This document shows positions 18,717 to 27,837 of a DNA stretch of 64,000 nt, one piece after another. The translations under genes were made by a program, and so were the position numbers. The notes beneath the pieces are model-generated. The model was not told where the DNA came from, made no database searches, and saw only the letters and a list, made by a program, of their open reading frames with translations. The number at the start of each line of letters is the position of its first letter. Position 1 is the first letter of the stretch. This DNA comes from Streptomyces sp. NBC_01445 (GTDB taxonomy: Bacteria > Actinomycetota > Actinomycetes > Streptomycetales > Streptomycetaceae), in contig NZ_CP109485.1 of the NCBI RefSeq assembly GCF_035918235.1, positions 1-64,000 of the forward strand, written 5' to 3'.

Positions 18717-19097
18717 TCAGGGAGTCAGGTCCAAGGTCCGGACTGACTGGCCTTCCCACCGCTTCGGCGAAGTTGTCGCGATGATGGCGCCATCCGGCCT
18801 GTCCACGGTCGGCTGCGCCGCGTACTGGGCATGAGCGACGCCCCAGGTCTCATGCCGGGCCACCGCAAGGGCTGCAGGCAGATCGAGGTCGAGGACCGTG
18901 ACACCGGGCAGCGCAGCAATGTGTTCGGCCGTGCCCGGCCTGCTGCGATCGGCTTCGACCAGGACGCACGCCGGCGCGTACAGGAACCAGTCGGGCTCGG
19001 CATGCGCACGGTGGATCAGGCGGGAAGCCAGGACGTTGCCCTGGCCTGCGGCGGAGACCGCGGTCTCGTCCAGGACGATGTGCATGGCCTGGCTCAC
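18717..19097 (-). CDS. PIN-like toxin of toxin-antitoxin pair
   Basis: 126 residues, starting with ATG at 19097 that overlaps the antitoxin stop by 4 bases. Acidic residues sit where a PIN-fold RNase needs them: MHIVLDETAV (Asp near residue 10), VLVEADR (Glu/Asp near 48) and VDRPDGAIIATT (Asp near 102). VapC-like toxins cleave tRNA or rRNA and are blocked by the partner antitoxin. Divergence from classical VapC is considerable, so the family call rests mainly on the acid pattern and the pairing. Confidence 0.6.
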   Translation of the reverse strand: MSQAMHIVLDETAVSAAGQGNVLASRLIHRAHAEPDWFLYAPACVLVEADRSRPGTAEHIAALPGVTVLDLDLPAALAVARHETWGVAHAQYAAQPTVDRPDGAIIATTSPKRWEGQSVRTLDLTP

Positions 19098-19351
19098 CGG
19101 CCGGTCACCTGCGCCAGGCGCCGGTCCAGCTCACCGTCGAGATCCCGCTCCTCGGCGACGGTCGGCGCATAGCCGCTCCACTCCTCGAGGGCGGCCCGTG
19201 CCTGTTCGGCGCGCTCGGCCCGCTCCTGCGGCGTCAGCAGCGTCTCGGCCAGGCGCGCCAGGTAGGCCCGCAGCGACAGGCCCTCGCTGGCCGCGATCGC
19301 CGCGAGGCGGTCCTTGGCTTCCTCGGGGATACGGACATTGGCATCAGGCAT
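19094..19351 (-). CDS. Ribbon-helix-helix antitoxin
   Basis: 85 residues from the ATG at 19351, which has AAGGAG seven bases upstream and is a better start than the ATG at 19369. The N-terminus MPDANVRIPEEAKDRLAAI followed by GLSLRAYLARLAE is a typical ribbon-helix-helix DNA-binding domain. The rest (about 45-85) is an acidic helical tail that would wrap the toxin. It is co-translated with the downstream toxin. The inverted repeat just upstream is a likely autoregulatory operator. Confidence 0.7.
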   Translation of the reverse strand: MPDANVRIPEEAKDRLAAIAASEGLSLRAYLARLAETLLTPQERAERAEQARAALEEWSGYAPTVAEERDLDGELDRRLAQVTGR

Positions 19352-19375
19352 CGTTCCGCTCCTTCCCACACTGCC

Positions 19376-19407
19376 AGCATACGGGTACGTACCCGTACCC
19401 GTATGCT
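19376..19407. promoter_or_regulatory. Probable operator of the toxin-antitoxin operon
   Basis: A perfect inverted repeat with 13-bp arms (AGCATACGGGTAC and GTACCCGTATGCT) is separated by GTACCC. It contains an inner 16-bp palindrome, ACGGGTACGTACCCGT, at 19381-19396. It lies 25 bases upstream of the antitoxin start, where an RHH antitoxin-toxin complex would bind to repress its own promoter. Confidence 0.65.
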
Positions 19408-19473
19408 GATCGCCTCCCGCAGTCGCCCTGGAGCGACCCCACCGGTGCGCGGACGGCGCGGCTCAGAAGCAGG

Positions 19474-19740
19474 TCAGCGTGCGAGTGTGACCTTGACTGG
19501 TGCGTTGGGGCAGCGGGTCGCGTTCTCGACGAGAACCTCTTCTTCGGACGGGTCGATGGCGAGCTGCCAGCGGACCTTCATAGCGATCGAGTCGGCGATG
19601 TACTCGCACCGGTCGCCTTCGAACGGTGGCATCCACGTGGACGGGTCCTGGTCTGCCTTCGACCGGTTCGTCTTCGCAGAGACCGCAATCAGCGAGCGGT
19701 CATCACCGAGATATTGCTGGTGTTCGCGTCGGGGCGTGGC
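19474..19740 (-). pseudogene. C-terminal remnant of HNH (GmrSD C-terminal/DUF1524-like) protein
   Basis: Reading leftward, the frame gives HQQYLGDDRSLIAVSAKTNR, SKADQDPSTWMPP, CEYIADSIAMKVRW and a stop at 19474-19476. This matches the end of the secreted HNH-family proteins common in Streptomyces (LGDPRSLIAVSASSNRSK, then WLPP and a C-Y-x3-W pattern). No N-terminal half with the histidine active site is present upstream in any frame, so only about 85 codons survive. Confidence 0.6.
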
Positions 19741-19947
19741 CAGGGGGTCACGTCGACGGCGAGCACGATGCCGCCGCCGGGACCGCGCGGGAGGTCACGC
19801 AGCGCGAAGGACCAGTGCGAGGTCGAGGCTGCTCTGAAGAAGGCTGTGCGATATCCCGAGCCTGGCGCCGAAGCGGCCTGAAGACGCAGCCTTGCCTCAG
19901 TGCGTGTGGTGATCGGTCCTGATGCGCTTCTAGGAAGGGGACGACGG

Positions 19948-20520
19948 GTGAATGCCGGCGTGCAGCACTGGGAGGACTGGTTCGCCGCCGGCGACGGGTT
20001 CCTACGCCCAGGTGCGGGCGAGATGAGCCTCCTTACCAGGCACCTGCCACCTGCAGCCGGGGCGCGGGCTCTGGATGTGGGGTGCGGGCTGGGCGGATAC
20101 GCCGCGGAACTGGCCCAAGTCGGGTACACAACCCTCGCCGTGGACTGGGCGGTCTCCTCAGTTGCCGCCGTCCGCGATCGCTACGAGGGTCTGGAGCCGA
20201 ATCTCGAGGCTCGCCAGGTCGATTTCGAGGATGCCAAGGCCGTCGCTGAGCTGCCTCGGGACAGCTTCGACGTGGTGACGATGCGGTTGGTGTACGCATT
20301 CATGAACGACAGGCCGGCCGTCGCCGGGCGGGTGCGCCGTTTGCTCCGGCCCGGCGGGGTGTGGGTGGTGACGACCCCGCTCGCGAATCGCCTCCCGGCC
20401 GATCGAGCGCACATCGCCCTGGCCGGCCAGGACATCGGCGGTCTCCTGGCGGGGTGGGACAGCGGTGCCTGGTACGACCTGGAGCCCGGCGGTCTGCGCT
20501 GTTTCATCCTTCAGAAATGA
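19948..20520 (+). CDS. Class I SAM-dependent methyltransferase
   Basis: 190 residues from the GTG at 19948, preceded by AGGAAGGGG. SAM-binding motif I is ALDVGCGLGGYAAELA near residue 45; acidic motif II and FDVVTMRLVYAFM (motif IV) follow, then LLRPGGVWVVTTPL. This is the generic Rossmann-fold methyltransferase pattern. The substrate cannot be told. It is followed by a strong terminator. Confidence 0.75.
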   Translation: MNAGVQHWEDWFAAGDGFLRPGAGEMSLLTRHLPPAAGARALDVGCGLGGYAAELAQVGYTTLAVDWAVSSVAAVRDRYEGLEPNLEARQVDFEDAKAVAELPRDSFDVVTMRLVYAFMNDRPAVAGRVRRLLRPGGVWVVTTPLANRLPADRAHIALAGQDIGGLLAGWDSGAWYDLEPGGLRCFILQK

Positions 20521-20528
20521 CCTGGACA

Positions 20529-20566
20529 AGAGGGTTCCTCGGCCGCCGACGGTCGAGGAACCCTCT
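20529..20566 (+). terminator. Rho-independent-type hairpin after methyltransferase
   Basis: A perfect 13-bp stem (AGAGGGTTCCTCG/CGAGGAACCCTCT) with a 12-base loop begins 8 bases after the methyltransferase stop. There is no long T-run, as is usual for Streptomyces terminators. Confidence 0.75.
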
Positions 20567-20744
20567 CTACTGCAGGCTCGCGTCTTGGCGACTTGGGCCA
20601 TGCCCGTTAGGTCGCCCGCTGGGGTGGCGCGCTCCGCAATCGCGGGCGTGACCTCCAGCGGGAAGAAGCCCAGGGAGCCGGTAGATCTGCTCCGCGGCGT
20701 GAGCCGAAGCCGAGCATCGCTCGCAGGTAACCCCAAACCCTGAC

Positions 20745-21389
20745 CTAGCCCGCCCCGGCGGCGGCGAGGTGGGCGTCCACGGCGACGACGCCGTCGACGC
20801 CCTGGCAGAGGCCCACGACCACCGGGCCGAGACGCGGTTCCGGGACGTGACCGCGCAGGGTGACGACCCCGTCCCGGACCTCGACTGCGACGGTGCCCTC
20901 GTCCAGGCCGAGGATGCGCCCCAGGACGTCCTGCTCCACCTCGCCGCGGATCTCGGCGTCGGAGCGGATGAAGGCGTCGAGCAGATCGCTACGGCTGACG
21001 ATGCCGATGAGGAGCCCGTCGTCGCCGACCACCGGCAGCTGCTTGACGTGCCGACTGCGGAGTTCTCGAGCGGCCAGAGGGATCGTCCAGTCGGCGTGGG
21101 CGGTGAAGACGGGGCTGCTCATGAGCGCGCCCGCGGTCCGAGCCCGGGCCTTGCCCCAGGCGCCCTCATCGCTCCCGTCCTGCCCCTGCGGATCGGGCAT
21201 TCCGGTCTCGTGCCGCAGCACATCGGACGCGGACACGACGCCGACGAGAGCGCCGTCGTCGTCGACGACCGGGGCCGCGACGATGTCGTTCGCATCCAGC
21301 AGGCCGACGACGTCCTGGACCGAGGTGTCGGGGTGGAGGGTGACGACATCCCCGGTCATCACGTCACCGACGGTGCGGCGGTGCAGCAT
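20745..21389 (-). CDS. CBS-pair and BON domain protein
   Basis: 214 residues. Two CBS motifs (VGDVMTGDVVTLHPDTSVQD with DANDIVAAPVVDDDGALVG; MSSPVFTAHADWTIPLAARE with VKQLPVVGDDGLLIGIVSRSDLL) are followed by a BON domain (EVRDGVVTLRGHVPEPRLGPVV). Such proteins bind adenosine nucleotides with the CBS pair, and BON may contact membranes or other proteins; many Streptomyces carry several copies. It is cytoplasmic, with no signal peptide. Confidence 0.85.
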   Translation of the reverse strand: MLHRRTVGDVMTGDVVTLHPDTSVQDVVGLLDANDIVAAPVVDDDGALVGVVSASDVLRHETGMPDPQGQDGSDEGAWGKARARTAGALMSSPVFTAHADWTIPLAARELRSRHVKQLPVVGDDGLLIGIVSRSDLLDAFIRSDAEIRGEVEQDVLGRILGLDEGTVAVEVRDGVVTLRGHVPEPRLGPVVVGLCQGVDGVVAVDAHLAAAGAG

Positions 21390-21807
21390 GGCGTCGGCCT
21401 CCTCTGTTTGCGACGGGGCTGCCCCGGTCGGACCACCCGGGCGGACTGCGCGCGGAGCTCCGGCCTCCGAGGCCCTGCCGGATCGTCAACGCGTCTTCTC
21501 TACCCATGACAGCACCCCGCCGCTCCAGCGGCCAGTGGCGTTTGACCTGGCGAGGAGAGCAGCGGCCCCCACGGCCAGAGTGCCTCCGAGCGCGCGGTAG
21601 GTGCTGGCACATCGACGCCATGTCCGCGTCCGTCTGGAGTTGAGCGTTGCAGTTGGCCGAGCGCGCCAACTAGGGCACTCGGCCACAGCAACGACACAGT
21701 GGGACACGCGGGACCCAGGACTCGTGTTGTTCGATTTTTGTTCGATACATTGGTGACAGAACAAGTCATGCGACTTGAATCGGTGCTCGTGTGATCGGAG
21801 GTGCAAC
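21390..21807. other. Intergenic region upstream of dnaE2
   Basis: No gene is supported here. A pair of TTGTTCGAT direct repeats at 21727-21735 and 21738-21746 sits about 65 bases before the dnaE2 start. The ribosome binding site GGAGGT lies just before 21808. Confidence 0.5.
21727..21746 (+). promoter_or_regulatory. Direct repeat, possible SOS-type regulator site of dnaE2
   Basis: Two exact copies of TTGTTCGAT lie 11 bases apart, one helical turn. GTTCGA is the half-site of the actinobacterial LexA box (TCGAAC-N4-GTTCGA), but here the halves are direct, not inverted. A damage-inducible regulator would fit the dnaE2 operon; the assignment is tentative. Confidence 0.35.
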
Positions 21808-24800
21808 GTGACGGCCTCCGGGTTCTCTCACCTGCACGTCGCCTCCGGGTACTCGGCCCGGTACGGTGCCTCGCTCCCCCACGACTTGGTCCGCCGGGCC
21901 GCCGAGCGCGGCCTCACCACGCTCGCGCTGACCGACCGCGACACAGTCGCCGGGACGGTGCGGTTCGCCAAGGCCGCGGCCGCCGCCGGTGTGCGCCCGA
22001 TCTTCGGCGTGGACCTCGCCGTTGCTCCCGCCGCTGAGCCCGACCCTGCTGTGGGACGGCGCCGTACGCCGGTGCGTGGCGGTGCGCATGTGGTGGAGGC
22101 GCGGTGGCGGGTGACGCTGCTGGCGCAGGACGTGGGCGGGTGGGCCCGGCTGTGCCGGATCGTGTCGGCCGCGCATGCCGCGCCCGTGGACGGGGTGCCG
22201 GTGGCGGCCTGGCCGGTGCTTCAGGAGCACCTCGGTGAGGGTCTGGTGGTGTTGCTCGGTCCTGCGTCGGAGCCGGTGGCTGCGCTGATGGCGGGGCGGC
22301 AGGATCTGGCTGAGCGGCTGCTCGCGCAGTGGCGGACGATCGCCGGGCCGGGCCTGCGGTTGGAGACGGTCTACCTGGGCCGGTCGGGGACCGGGGCGGG
22401 GTCGTTGCGGTTGGCGGCGCGGACCGTGCAACTCGGTGACGACCTCAGCGTGCCGGTGGTCGTCTCGAACTCGGTGCGGTACGCCGATCCCGCCCAGCAC
22501 CGCCTGGCGGATGTGCTGGATGCTGCCCGTCTGCTGCGTCCGATCGACCGGCGTCACGTCGACAGCGGTGAGGGGTGGCTCAAGAGTGGCGGTGAGATGG
22601 CGGCGGTCGCGGCGCGGATCGCCGAGGCCGCGGGCCATGGCCCCGAGCGGGCGGCCGCGCTGCTCGCCGAGACCGAGGCGACGGCGGCCTCCTGCACGTT
22701 GAGCGCACAGGATTTGGGGATGGGGCGGCCGCACTTTCCCGAGCCGCACGTGGTGGGCGCCGACCGGGTTCGGGGCGGGGCGATGCGGCTGCTGCGTCAG
22801 CGCTGCGAGGCCGGGATGGTTGCCCGCGGTCTGGACTCGGATGTGGCCGCGGTGCGGCAGCTGGACTATGAGCTCGATGTCATCGGCCGGCTCGGTTTCG
22901 AGGGCTATTTCCTTGCTGTGGCCCAGGTGGTCGCGGACGTGCGGGCGATGGGTGTCCGGGTCGCCGCGCGCGGCTCGGGCGCCGGGTCCATGGTCAACCA
23001 CTCTCTGTTCGTGGCGACGGCGAATCCGCTGACTCACCGCCTGCTGTTCGAGCGGTTCCTCTCCGAGCGGCGCACGTCGCTGCCGGACATCGACCTCGAT
23101 GTGGAGTCCGCGCGACGGCTCGAGGTGTACGACAAGATCATTGAGCGGTTCGGGCTCGATCGGGTTGCGGTCACCGGCATGCCCGAGACCTACCGCGCCC
23201 GCCACGCCCTCAGAGATACCGGGCTCGCCCTCGGTATCGCCCCGCAGACCGTCGACATGATCGCCAAAAGCTTTCCGCACATCCGGGCCTGTGACATCCG
23301 CTCCGCCCTCGCCGAGCTGCCCGAACTGCGCCAGCTCGCCGCCCGCGCAGATGAGTTCGGACCGTTGTGGGAGCTGGCCGAGGGTCTCGACGCGCTCGTG
23401 CGCGGCTATGCCATGCACCCGTGCGGAGTGATCATCTCGAATGTGTCCCTGCTGGACCGGCTGCCGGTGCAACCGACCCCGGGCGGCGACTATCCGATGC
23501 TGCAGGCCGACAAGGAGGACGTCGAGGACCTGGGGCTCCTCAAACTCGACGTGCTCGGCGTGCGGATGCAGTCCGCGATGGCACACGCCGTCGACGAGAT
23601 CCTCCGCACCACCGGCAGACTCCTCGACCTCGACAACCCCGACCACGTCCCCCTCGACGACCAGGCCACGTTCGAGATGATCCGCCGCAGCGACACCCTG
23701 GGCTGCTTCCAGATCGAATCCCCCGGCCAGATGGACCTGGTCGGACGTCTGCAGCCGCGACACATGCAGGACGTCATCGCCGACATCAGCCTGTTCCGGC
23801 CCGGCCCGGTCAAGGGCGGCATGCCCGCGAAGTTCATCGCCGCCCGGCACGGCGCCGCACCGCACTACCCCCACCCCGACCTTCAGCCGATCCTGAACGA
23901 CACCTACGGCGTCGTGATCTGGCACGAACAGATCATCGCGATCCTCGCGAAGATGACCGGCTGCGACCGTGCCGCCGGCGACGTCGCCCGCCGCGCCCTC
24001 GCCGACCCCGAGCGCCTGCCCGCCGTGGAGCAGTGGTTCAAGAAGGCAGCCACCGAGCGCGACTACTCCGACTCGGTCGTCGACGAAGTCTGGGACGTCA
24101 TCAAGGAGTTCGGGGCCTACGGGTTCTGCCGGGCCCATGCCGTCGCGTTCGCGGTGCCAGCCGTGCAGTCCGCGTGGCTCAAGGCGCACCATCCAGCCGC
24201 TCTGTATGCGGGGCTGCTGGAGCACGATCCGGGCATGTGGCCGATGCGGGTGATCGTCGCCGACGCCCGCCGCCACGGCGTGCCCATCCTGCCGGTCGAT
24301 GTGAGCCGCTCTCAGGTGGCGCACCGGGTCGAGGCCACGGACCGGGGATGGGGGGTGCGGCTCGCGCTATCCACGGTGAAGGGAATCAGTGACGCGGAGT
24401 CGGCCCGGATAGCCGCCCACCAGCCCTACACCTCCCTGCAGGACTTCTGGCAGCGGGCCAGACCCTCTCTGCCGATCGCCGAGCGGCTCATCCAGATCGG
24501 CGCCCTCGACGAGGTCAAGGGCGCGCTGACGCGGCGGGACCTGCTGCTCCAGGCCGGCGAGCTGCACCGGCATGCCCGCAACCGGGCCACTGCCGACGGG
24601 CAACTCGCGCTCGGTGGCGACCTGGTGAGCGCGGAGCCGAGCGGCCTGAAGGAAATGTCGAGCCGGGAGCGGATGAGCGCCGAGCTGGACGTCTTGTCGA
24701 TCGACGTCTCCCAGCATCTGATGGAGCACCACTACCGGTTGCTGCGTGAGCTCGGCGCCACTGATGCCGCCCACCTCCAGCGCATGGTCCCCGGGCAGAA

Positions 24801-25278
24801 GGTCCTTGTCGCGGGCGTGCGCGCCTCTACCCAGACCCCGCCCATCCCTTCGGGGAAACGGATCATCTTCGTGACGCTGGAGGACGGGGCTGGGCTCGTC
24901 GACCTCGCTTTCTTCGAGGACACTCACGCCGACTGCGCGCACACGATCTTCCACTCGGGGCTGCTCCTCGTCCGCGGCACCGTGGAGGCCCGTGGCCCGC
25001 GCCGCACCGTGGTCGGCGAGATGGCGTGGGACCTCGAAACAGTCGCGGCCGCGCGCCGTGATCACGGCCCGCAGGCCGCCCTCGACCTCCTCGGCCACAC
25101 CACACCGGCACCGACGCCGGCCCAGTCGGACGCCTCCCCCGCTCCCGCGTCCGCAAGGACTCTCGCCGACGGGACCGCCGGCTCGGAACTGCATCCGTGG
25201 GCCGATCTCCAGCCCGCCGGGAGCCGCTCCGCAGACCTGCGCCGCCTGGGCCACCGCTCCCCCGGATCCGCAGGATGA
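21808..25278 (+). CDS. dnaE2: Error-prone DNA polymerase III alpha subunit, DnaE2
   Basis: 1156 residues from the GTG at 21808 (GGAGGT at 7 bases; the upstream ATG at 21775 lacks one). PHP domain first (SHLHVASGYSARYG, ALTDRDTVAG), then the C-family polymerase palm with ARGSGAGSMVNH and the catalytic LPDIDLDVES. Next come the fingers and tandem HhH (HPCGVIIS, GLLKLDVLGVRM, FQIESPGQMDL, LFRPGPVKGGMPAKF, GFCRAHAVAFA) and an OB fold. The FRPGP and FCRAHA signatures are DnaE2-like. It carries out translesion synthesis with ImuA'/ImuB after DNA damage. Its stop overlaps the start of the imuB-like gene by 4 bases, the usual mutasome operon; that gene is broken here. Confidence 0.9.
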   Translation: MTASGFSHLHVASGYSARYGASLPHDLVRRAAERGLTTLALTDRDTVAGTVRFAKAAAAAGVRPIFGVDLAVAPAAEPDPAVGRRRTPVRGGAHVVEARWRVTLLAQDVGGWARLCRIVSAAHAAPVDGVPVAAWPVLQEHLGEGLVVLLGPASEPVAALMAGRQDLAERLLAQWRTIAGPGLRLETVYLGRSGTGAGSLRLAARTVQLGDDLSVPVVVSNSVRYADPAQHRLADVLDAARLLRPIDRRHVDSGEGWLKSGGEMAAVAARIAEAAGHGPERAAALLAETEATAASCTLSAQDLGMGRPHFPEPHVVGADRVRGGAMRLLRQRCEAGMVARGLDSDVAAVRQLDYELDVIGRLGFEGYFLAVAQVVADVRAMGVRVAARGSGAGSMVNHSLFVATANPLTHRLLFERFLSERRTSLPDIDLDVESARRLEVYDKIIERFGLDRVAVTGMPETYRARHALRDTGLALGIAPQTVDMIAKSFPHIRACDIRSALAELPELRQLAARADEFGPLWELAEGLDALVRGYAMHPCGVIISNVSLLDRLPVQPTPGGDYPMLQADKEDVEDLGLLKLDVLGVRMQSAMAHAVDEILRTTGRLLDLDNPDHVPLDDQATFEMIRRSDTLGCFQIESPGQMDLVGRLQPRHMQDVIADISLFRPGPVKGGMPAKFIAARHGAAPHYPHPDLQPILNDTYGVVIWHEQIIAILAKMTGCDRAAGDVARRALADPERLPAVEQWFKKAATERDYSDSVVDEVWDVIKEFGAYGFCRAHAVAFAVPAVQSAWLKAHHPAALYAGLLEHDPGMWPMRVIVADARRHGVPILPVDVSRSQVAHRVEATDRGWGVRLALSTVKGISDAESARIAAHQPYTSLQDFWQRARPSLPIAERLIQIGALDEVKGALTRRDLLLQAGELHRHARNRATADGQLALGGDLVSAEPSGLKEMSSRERMSAELDVLSIDVSQHLMEHHYRLLRELGATDAAHLQRMVPGQKVLVAGVRASTQTPPIPSGKRIIFVTLEDGAGLVDLAFFEDTHADCAHTIFHSGLLLVRGTVEARGPRRTVVGEMAWDLETVAAARRDHGPQAALDLLGHTTPAPTPAQSDASPAPASARTLADGTAGSELHPWADLQPAGSRSADLRRLGHRSPGSAG

Positions 25279-25601
25279 GCACCGTGCCGGCGCCCGAGCC
25301 CCTGCGCGAGGCAGAACCGCAACGAGTCCGTCGCGGCCGCCCCCGGCAGGTCCTGCGGGTTCATTTCCATCTCGACCAGTTCCAGGACCCGGACCTGCTG
25401 TTCGAGCAACTCCTCCTGCTCGTCGAAGACATCACGCCGGTGCATCAGCCCTACCCTCAAGATCACAGCGTCGATCTGGACATCACTGGCGCGCTGAGGC
25501 TGTTCGACCGTTCACCCCACGAACTGGCCCAGCTCTTGCAGCTACGGGCGATCGCGCTGTTCGGCGTGCGTGCCACCGTGGGCGGCGGGCCCTCCCGAAT
25601 C
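25275..25601 (+). pseudogene. 5' fragment of split imuB-like Y-family polymerase gene
   Basis: The ATG at 25275 overlaps the dnaE2 stop (ATGA). The fragment encodes RRGRPRQVLRVHFHLDQFQD, LLLLVEDITPVHQPYP, VDLDITGALRLFDRSPHELAQL and FGVRATVGGGPSRI, the N-terminal part of the DinB/ImuB-like proteins that follow dnaE2 in Streptomyces. Homology ends at codon 25596-25601. The missing rest begins in the correct frame at 38338. Joining the two restores the expected spacing between VGGGPSR and SAMAAAATPFG, so an insertion, not a deletion, split the gene. Confidence 0.8.
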
Positions 25602-25814
25602 CGACGGGTTCGCAGAATCCAGAGGGGCGCCTGCGGCGAACCCGCCGGGCTCTCCGTCCTGGGGACCGCAGCGGCCGCAAGTTCCCTGCCTGCACGGTCC
25701 CTGGGGGCGCTCGGTGATTGATGTGCACGACTCGGATACGCGCGTGCCTGTGGATCACGGGCTGCGGGACCGGCGGTTGCTTCGTTCGGGGGCAGGCGTC
25801 TTCATGACCGGGCC

Positions 25815-26753
25815 TCATGCACCGGCGCCCGTGGTGGCGGCGTTCGGGCCGCTGGGTTGACTGCACGTCACCACGGCCCGGCGCAGCCAGCGGTGCGCCG
25901 GATCGCCTGCCCGCCGGATGTGCCATGCCTGCTGGTAGGCGGGTCGGGGAAGCTCCAGGGGCGGAGTGAACTTCCGCAGTGTCTTGTACCGGCGCATTGG
26001 CCCCACCGCCCGGCTGGCAATGGTCAGCAGGAGGTCGGTGCCTGGAAGCAGGTCGGCTGCCGCGCTCCAGTGGGGCAGTGTCACGGCCAGATGCCGCCGT
26101 AGTCCGCGTGCCGCCAGCGCTTTCTCGATCTCATCGTTCGCATCGGGTCGCAGGGTTAGCGAGATGTGCGGACGCTCCAGCCACTCCTCGAACGACAGCC
26201 CTCCCTTTGCGGGGAGGACCGCCTTGTCCGCCAGGCATACGAATTCCTCCCGGTAGAGGTCCTGGATCTCGATGTCGTCGGGCAGGTGGGGAAAGATTCC
26301 CAGCGCGAGATCGAGTTCGCCGTCCTGGAGCTGCGCCAGCATCGCCTCCCGGCTGGCCTGACTGATCGCAAGGTCGAGGCCGGGAGCATGGCGGCGAACA
26401 TGCCGCACCAGCGGGGGCAGCACGATGTGCGCCGCGTAGTCCGACATCGAGATCCTAAAGCGCCTGCGGGTGCGCGCGGGCTCGAAGTCGGAGGCACTGA
26501 GCAGGTCGTTCAAGCTGGTCAGGGCGTCTTCGAGTGGCTGTACCAGCGCCTGGGCGCGTGCCGTGAGGGCCATGCGGCCGCCGTGCCGCACCAGCAGGGG
26601 GTCGCCGAAGTATGTCCGCAGCTGCCCCAGGGTGTGGCTGACGGCCGGCTGGCTCTTGTGCAGCCGCACTGCCGCGCGGGTGACGTGCTTCTCGGTCAGC
26701 AAGGCGTGCAGCGTCACCAGCTGGTTGACGTCGATCCGCTGGAGTTCATCCAT
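25815..26753 (-). CDS. LysR-type transcriptional regulator
   Basis: 312 residues. The N-terminal winged helix is clear: LVTLHALLTEKHVTRAAVRL then HKSQPAVSHTLGQLR, DPLLVRHGGRMALT. The effector domain (about 90-300) includes RISMSDYAAHIVLPPLV and DLALGIFPHLPDDIE, resembling the NodD/DntR branch that senses aromatic or small organic ligands. It is divergent from the unknown/MFS/cupin genes, which it probably controls. Confidence 0.85.
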   Translation of the reverse strand: MDELQRIDVNQLVTLHALLTEKHVTRAAVRLHKSQPAVSHTLGQLRTYFGDPLLVRHGGRMALTARAQALVQPLEDALTSLNDLLSASDFEPARTRRRFRISMSDYAAHIVLPPLVRHVRRHAPGLDLAISQASREAMLAQLQDGELDLALGIFPHLPDDIEIQDLYREEFVCLADKAVLPAKGGLSFEEWLERPHISLTLRPDANDEIEKALAARGLRRHLAVTLPHWSAAADLLPGTDLLLTIASRAVGPMRRYKTLRKFTPPLELPRPAYQQAWHIRRAGDPAHRWLRRAVVTCSQPSGPNAATTGAGA

Positions 26754-26776
26754 GGGGCGAATAGTAGAGATGCGCA

Positions 26777-26788
26777 GGAAGTATTTCC
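26777..26788. promoter_or_regulatory. Possible LysR-type binding site
   Basis: The dyad GGAA-GTAT-TTCC lies 24 bases upstream of the LysR gene, in the divergent promoter region. Its size and placement are those of a LysR recognition site, but there is only one copy. Confidence 0.35.
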
Positions 26789-26941
26789 ATAAACGAGTCT
26801 GATGGCGGATGGTCGGAAGTGTCGCGGCGCTAACCCCTTAGGAGAGGCGTCGATGACGGCGGATTCCGGCCGCTCCTGACCGTAAGGGGGCAGGGCGGCG
26901 GTTCCCGCGGCCGTCAACCGCTACTCACCTCAGGACTGGAA

Positions 26942-27676
26942 ATGACCAAGGCAGATCTCACGCTCTCCTACATCGACGGACGGCCGTCCACGATCGGCAT
27001 CGACGCCGTCAACGAGGTGCTGCGCACCGTGGGCGTCCACGCCAGCCAGACTCCCGTTCCCGATCAGGCTCTCCCGATCCTGGAGGTGTCCAAGACCCGG
27101 GCGCTTTCGGAGGACGAGCAGGCCGAGCTGATCTCGATGTTCAGCCTGCACCGCAGCGACCTGCTGGCGCACATCCAGCTCGCCGGCCGCACGCCCGAGG
27201 CCCCTGACGGCGGCCACCTGAACACGTCCGAGCACGGGGTCGCTCCGTACCCGAAGGTCTACGACATGCAGGCCATGGACGACGACGCCAAGCACTTTGT
27301 GCAGGCGCGCTTCGGCCGCCTCCACGTCAACACCACCGACGACGGCGTCGGCATCGACGAGATTATGACCGTGGTGTCCGGCGGCCCGATGACGTGGTTC
27401 TACCGGCTCCCCGACGGCGTTGTCGTCAAGCTCTCCGTGCCCGCCGTGGAGACCGGCGACTTGGCCTGGCGCGTCAGCTACCCCGGCAAGCGTCCTCACG
27501 GCGCGTTCCTGGACGCCGAGCACGGCCTGATCGTGGCATACGCCCACGGTCCCGAGAAGTTCGTCATGCGCTACGAGGCCCCGAGCGCCGAGGGCGCAGA
27601 CGCGCTGGGCACCAACCCGTGGATCGACTTCGACGGCGACGCGCCTCGGATGCTGGACGACGTGACCGCGAGCTGA
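26942..27676 (+). CDS. Unknown conserved-looking protein, cargo gene
   Basis: 244 residues, ATG at 26942. Mixed alpha/beta, no signal peptide, no transmembrane segment, no catalytic motif I recognise. Codon use is that of a real gene (third positions mostly G/C). It is the first gene downstream of the divergent LysR promoter and is followed by the MFS transporter and cupin genes, so it may act in the same pathway. No function can be assigned. Confidence 0.65.
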   Translation: MTKADLTLSYIDGRPSTIGIDAVNEVLRTVGVHASQTPVPDQALPILEVSKTRALSEDEQAELISMFSLHRSDLLAHIQLAGRTPEAPDGGHLNTSEHGVAPYPKVYDMQAMDDDAKHFVQARFGRLHVNTTDDGVGIDEIMTVVSGGPMTWFYRLPDGVVVKLSVPAVETGDLAWRVSYPGKRPHGAFLDAEHGLIVAYAHGPEKFVMRYEAPSAEGADALGTNPWIDFDGDAPRMLDDVTAS

Positions 27677-27837
27677 CCGCCTACGAGGTGAACAGGCCGG
27701 CCATGGCCCTCGCGCCCAGCTGGCCGTTCGCCTCACGCTCCCTCTGGAACCCCAGGCCGCCACCACCGGACAAACCGGGTAGTCCCGCCCCATCCCTCCT
27801 CCCCTCCATCCCACTGTCCACCAGCACAGGAAGAGTC

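Noticed and set aside
21766..24324. 852-codon leftward open frame opposite dnaE2
   Set aside because: Antisense shadow typical of high-GC genes; dnaE2 on the other strand has all catalytic signatures.
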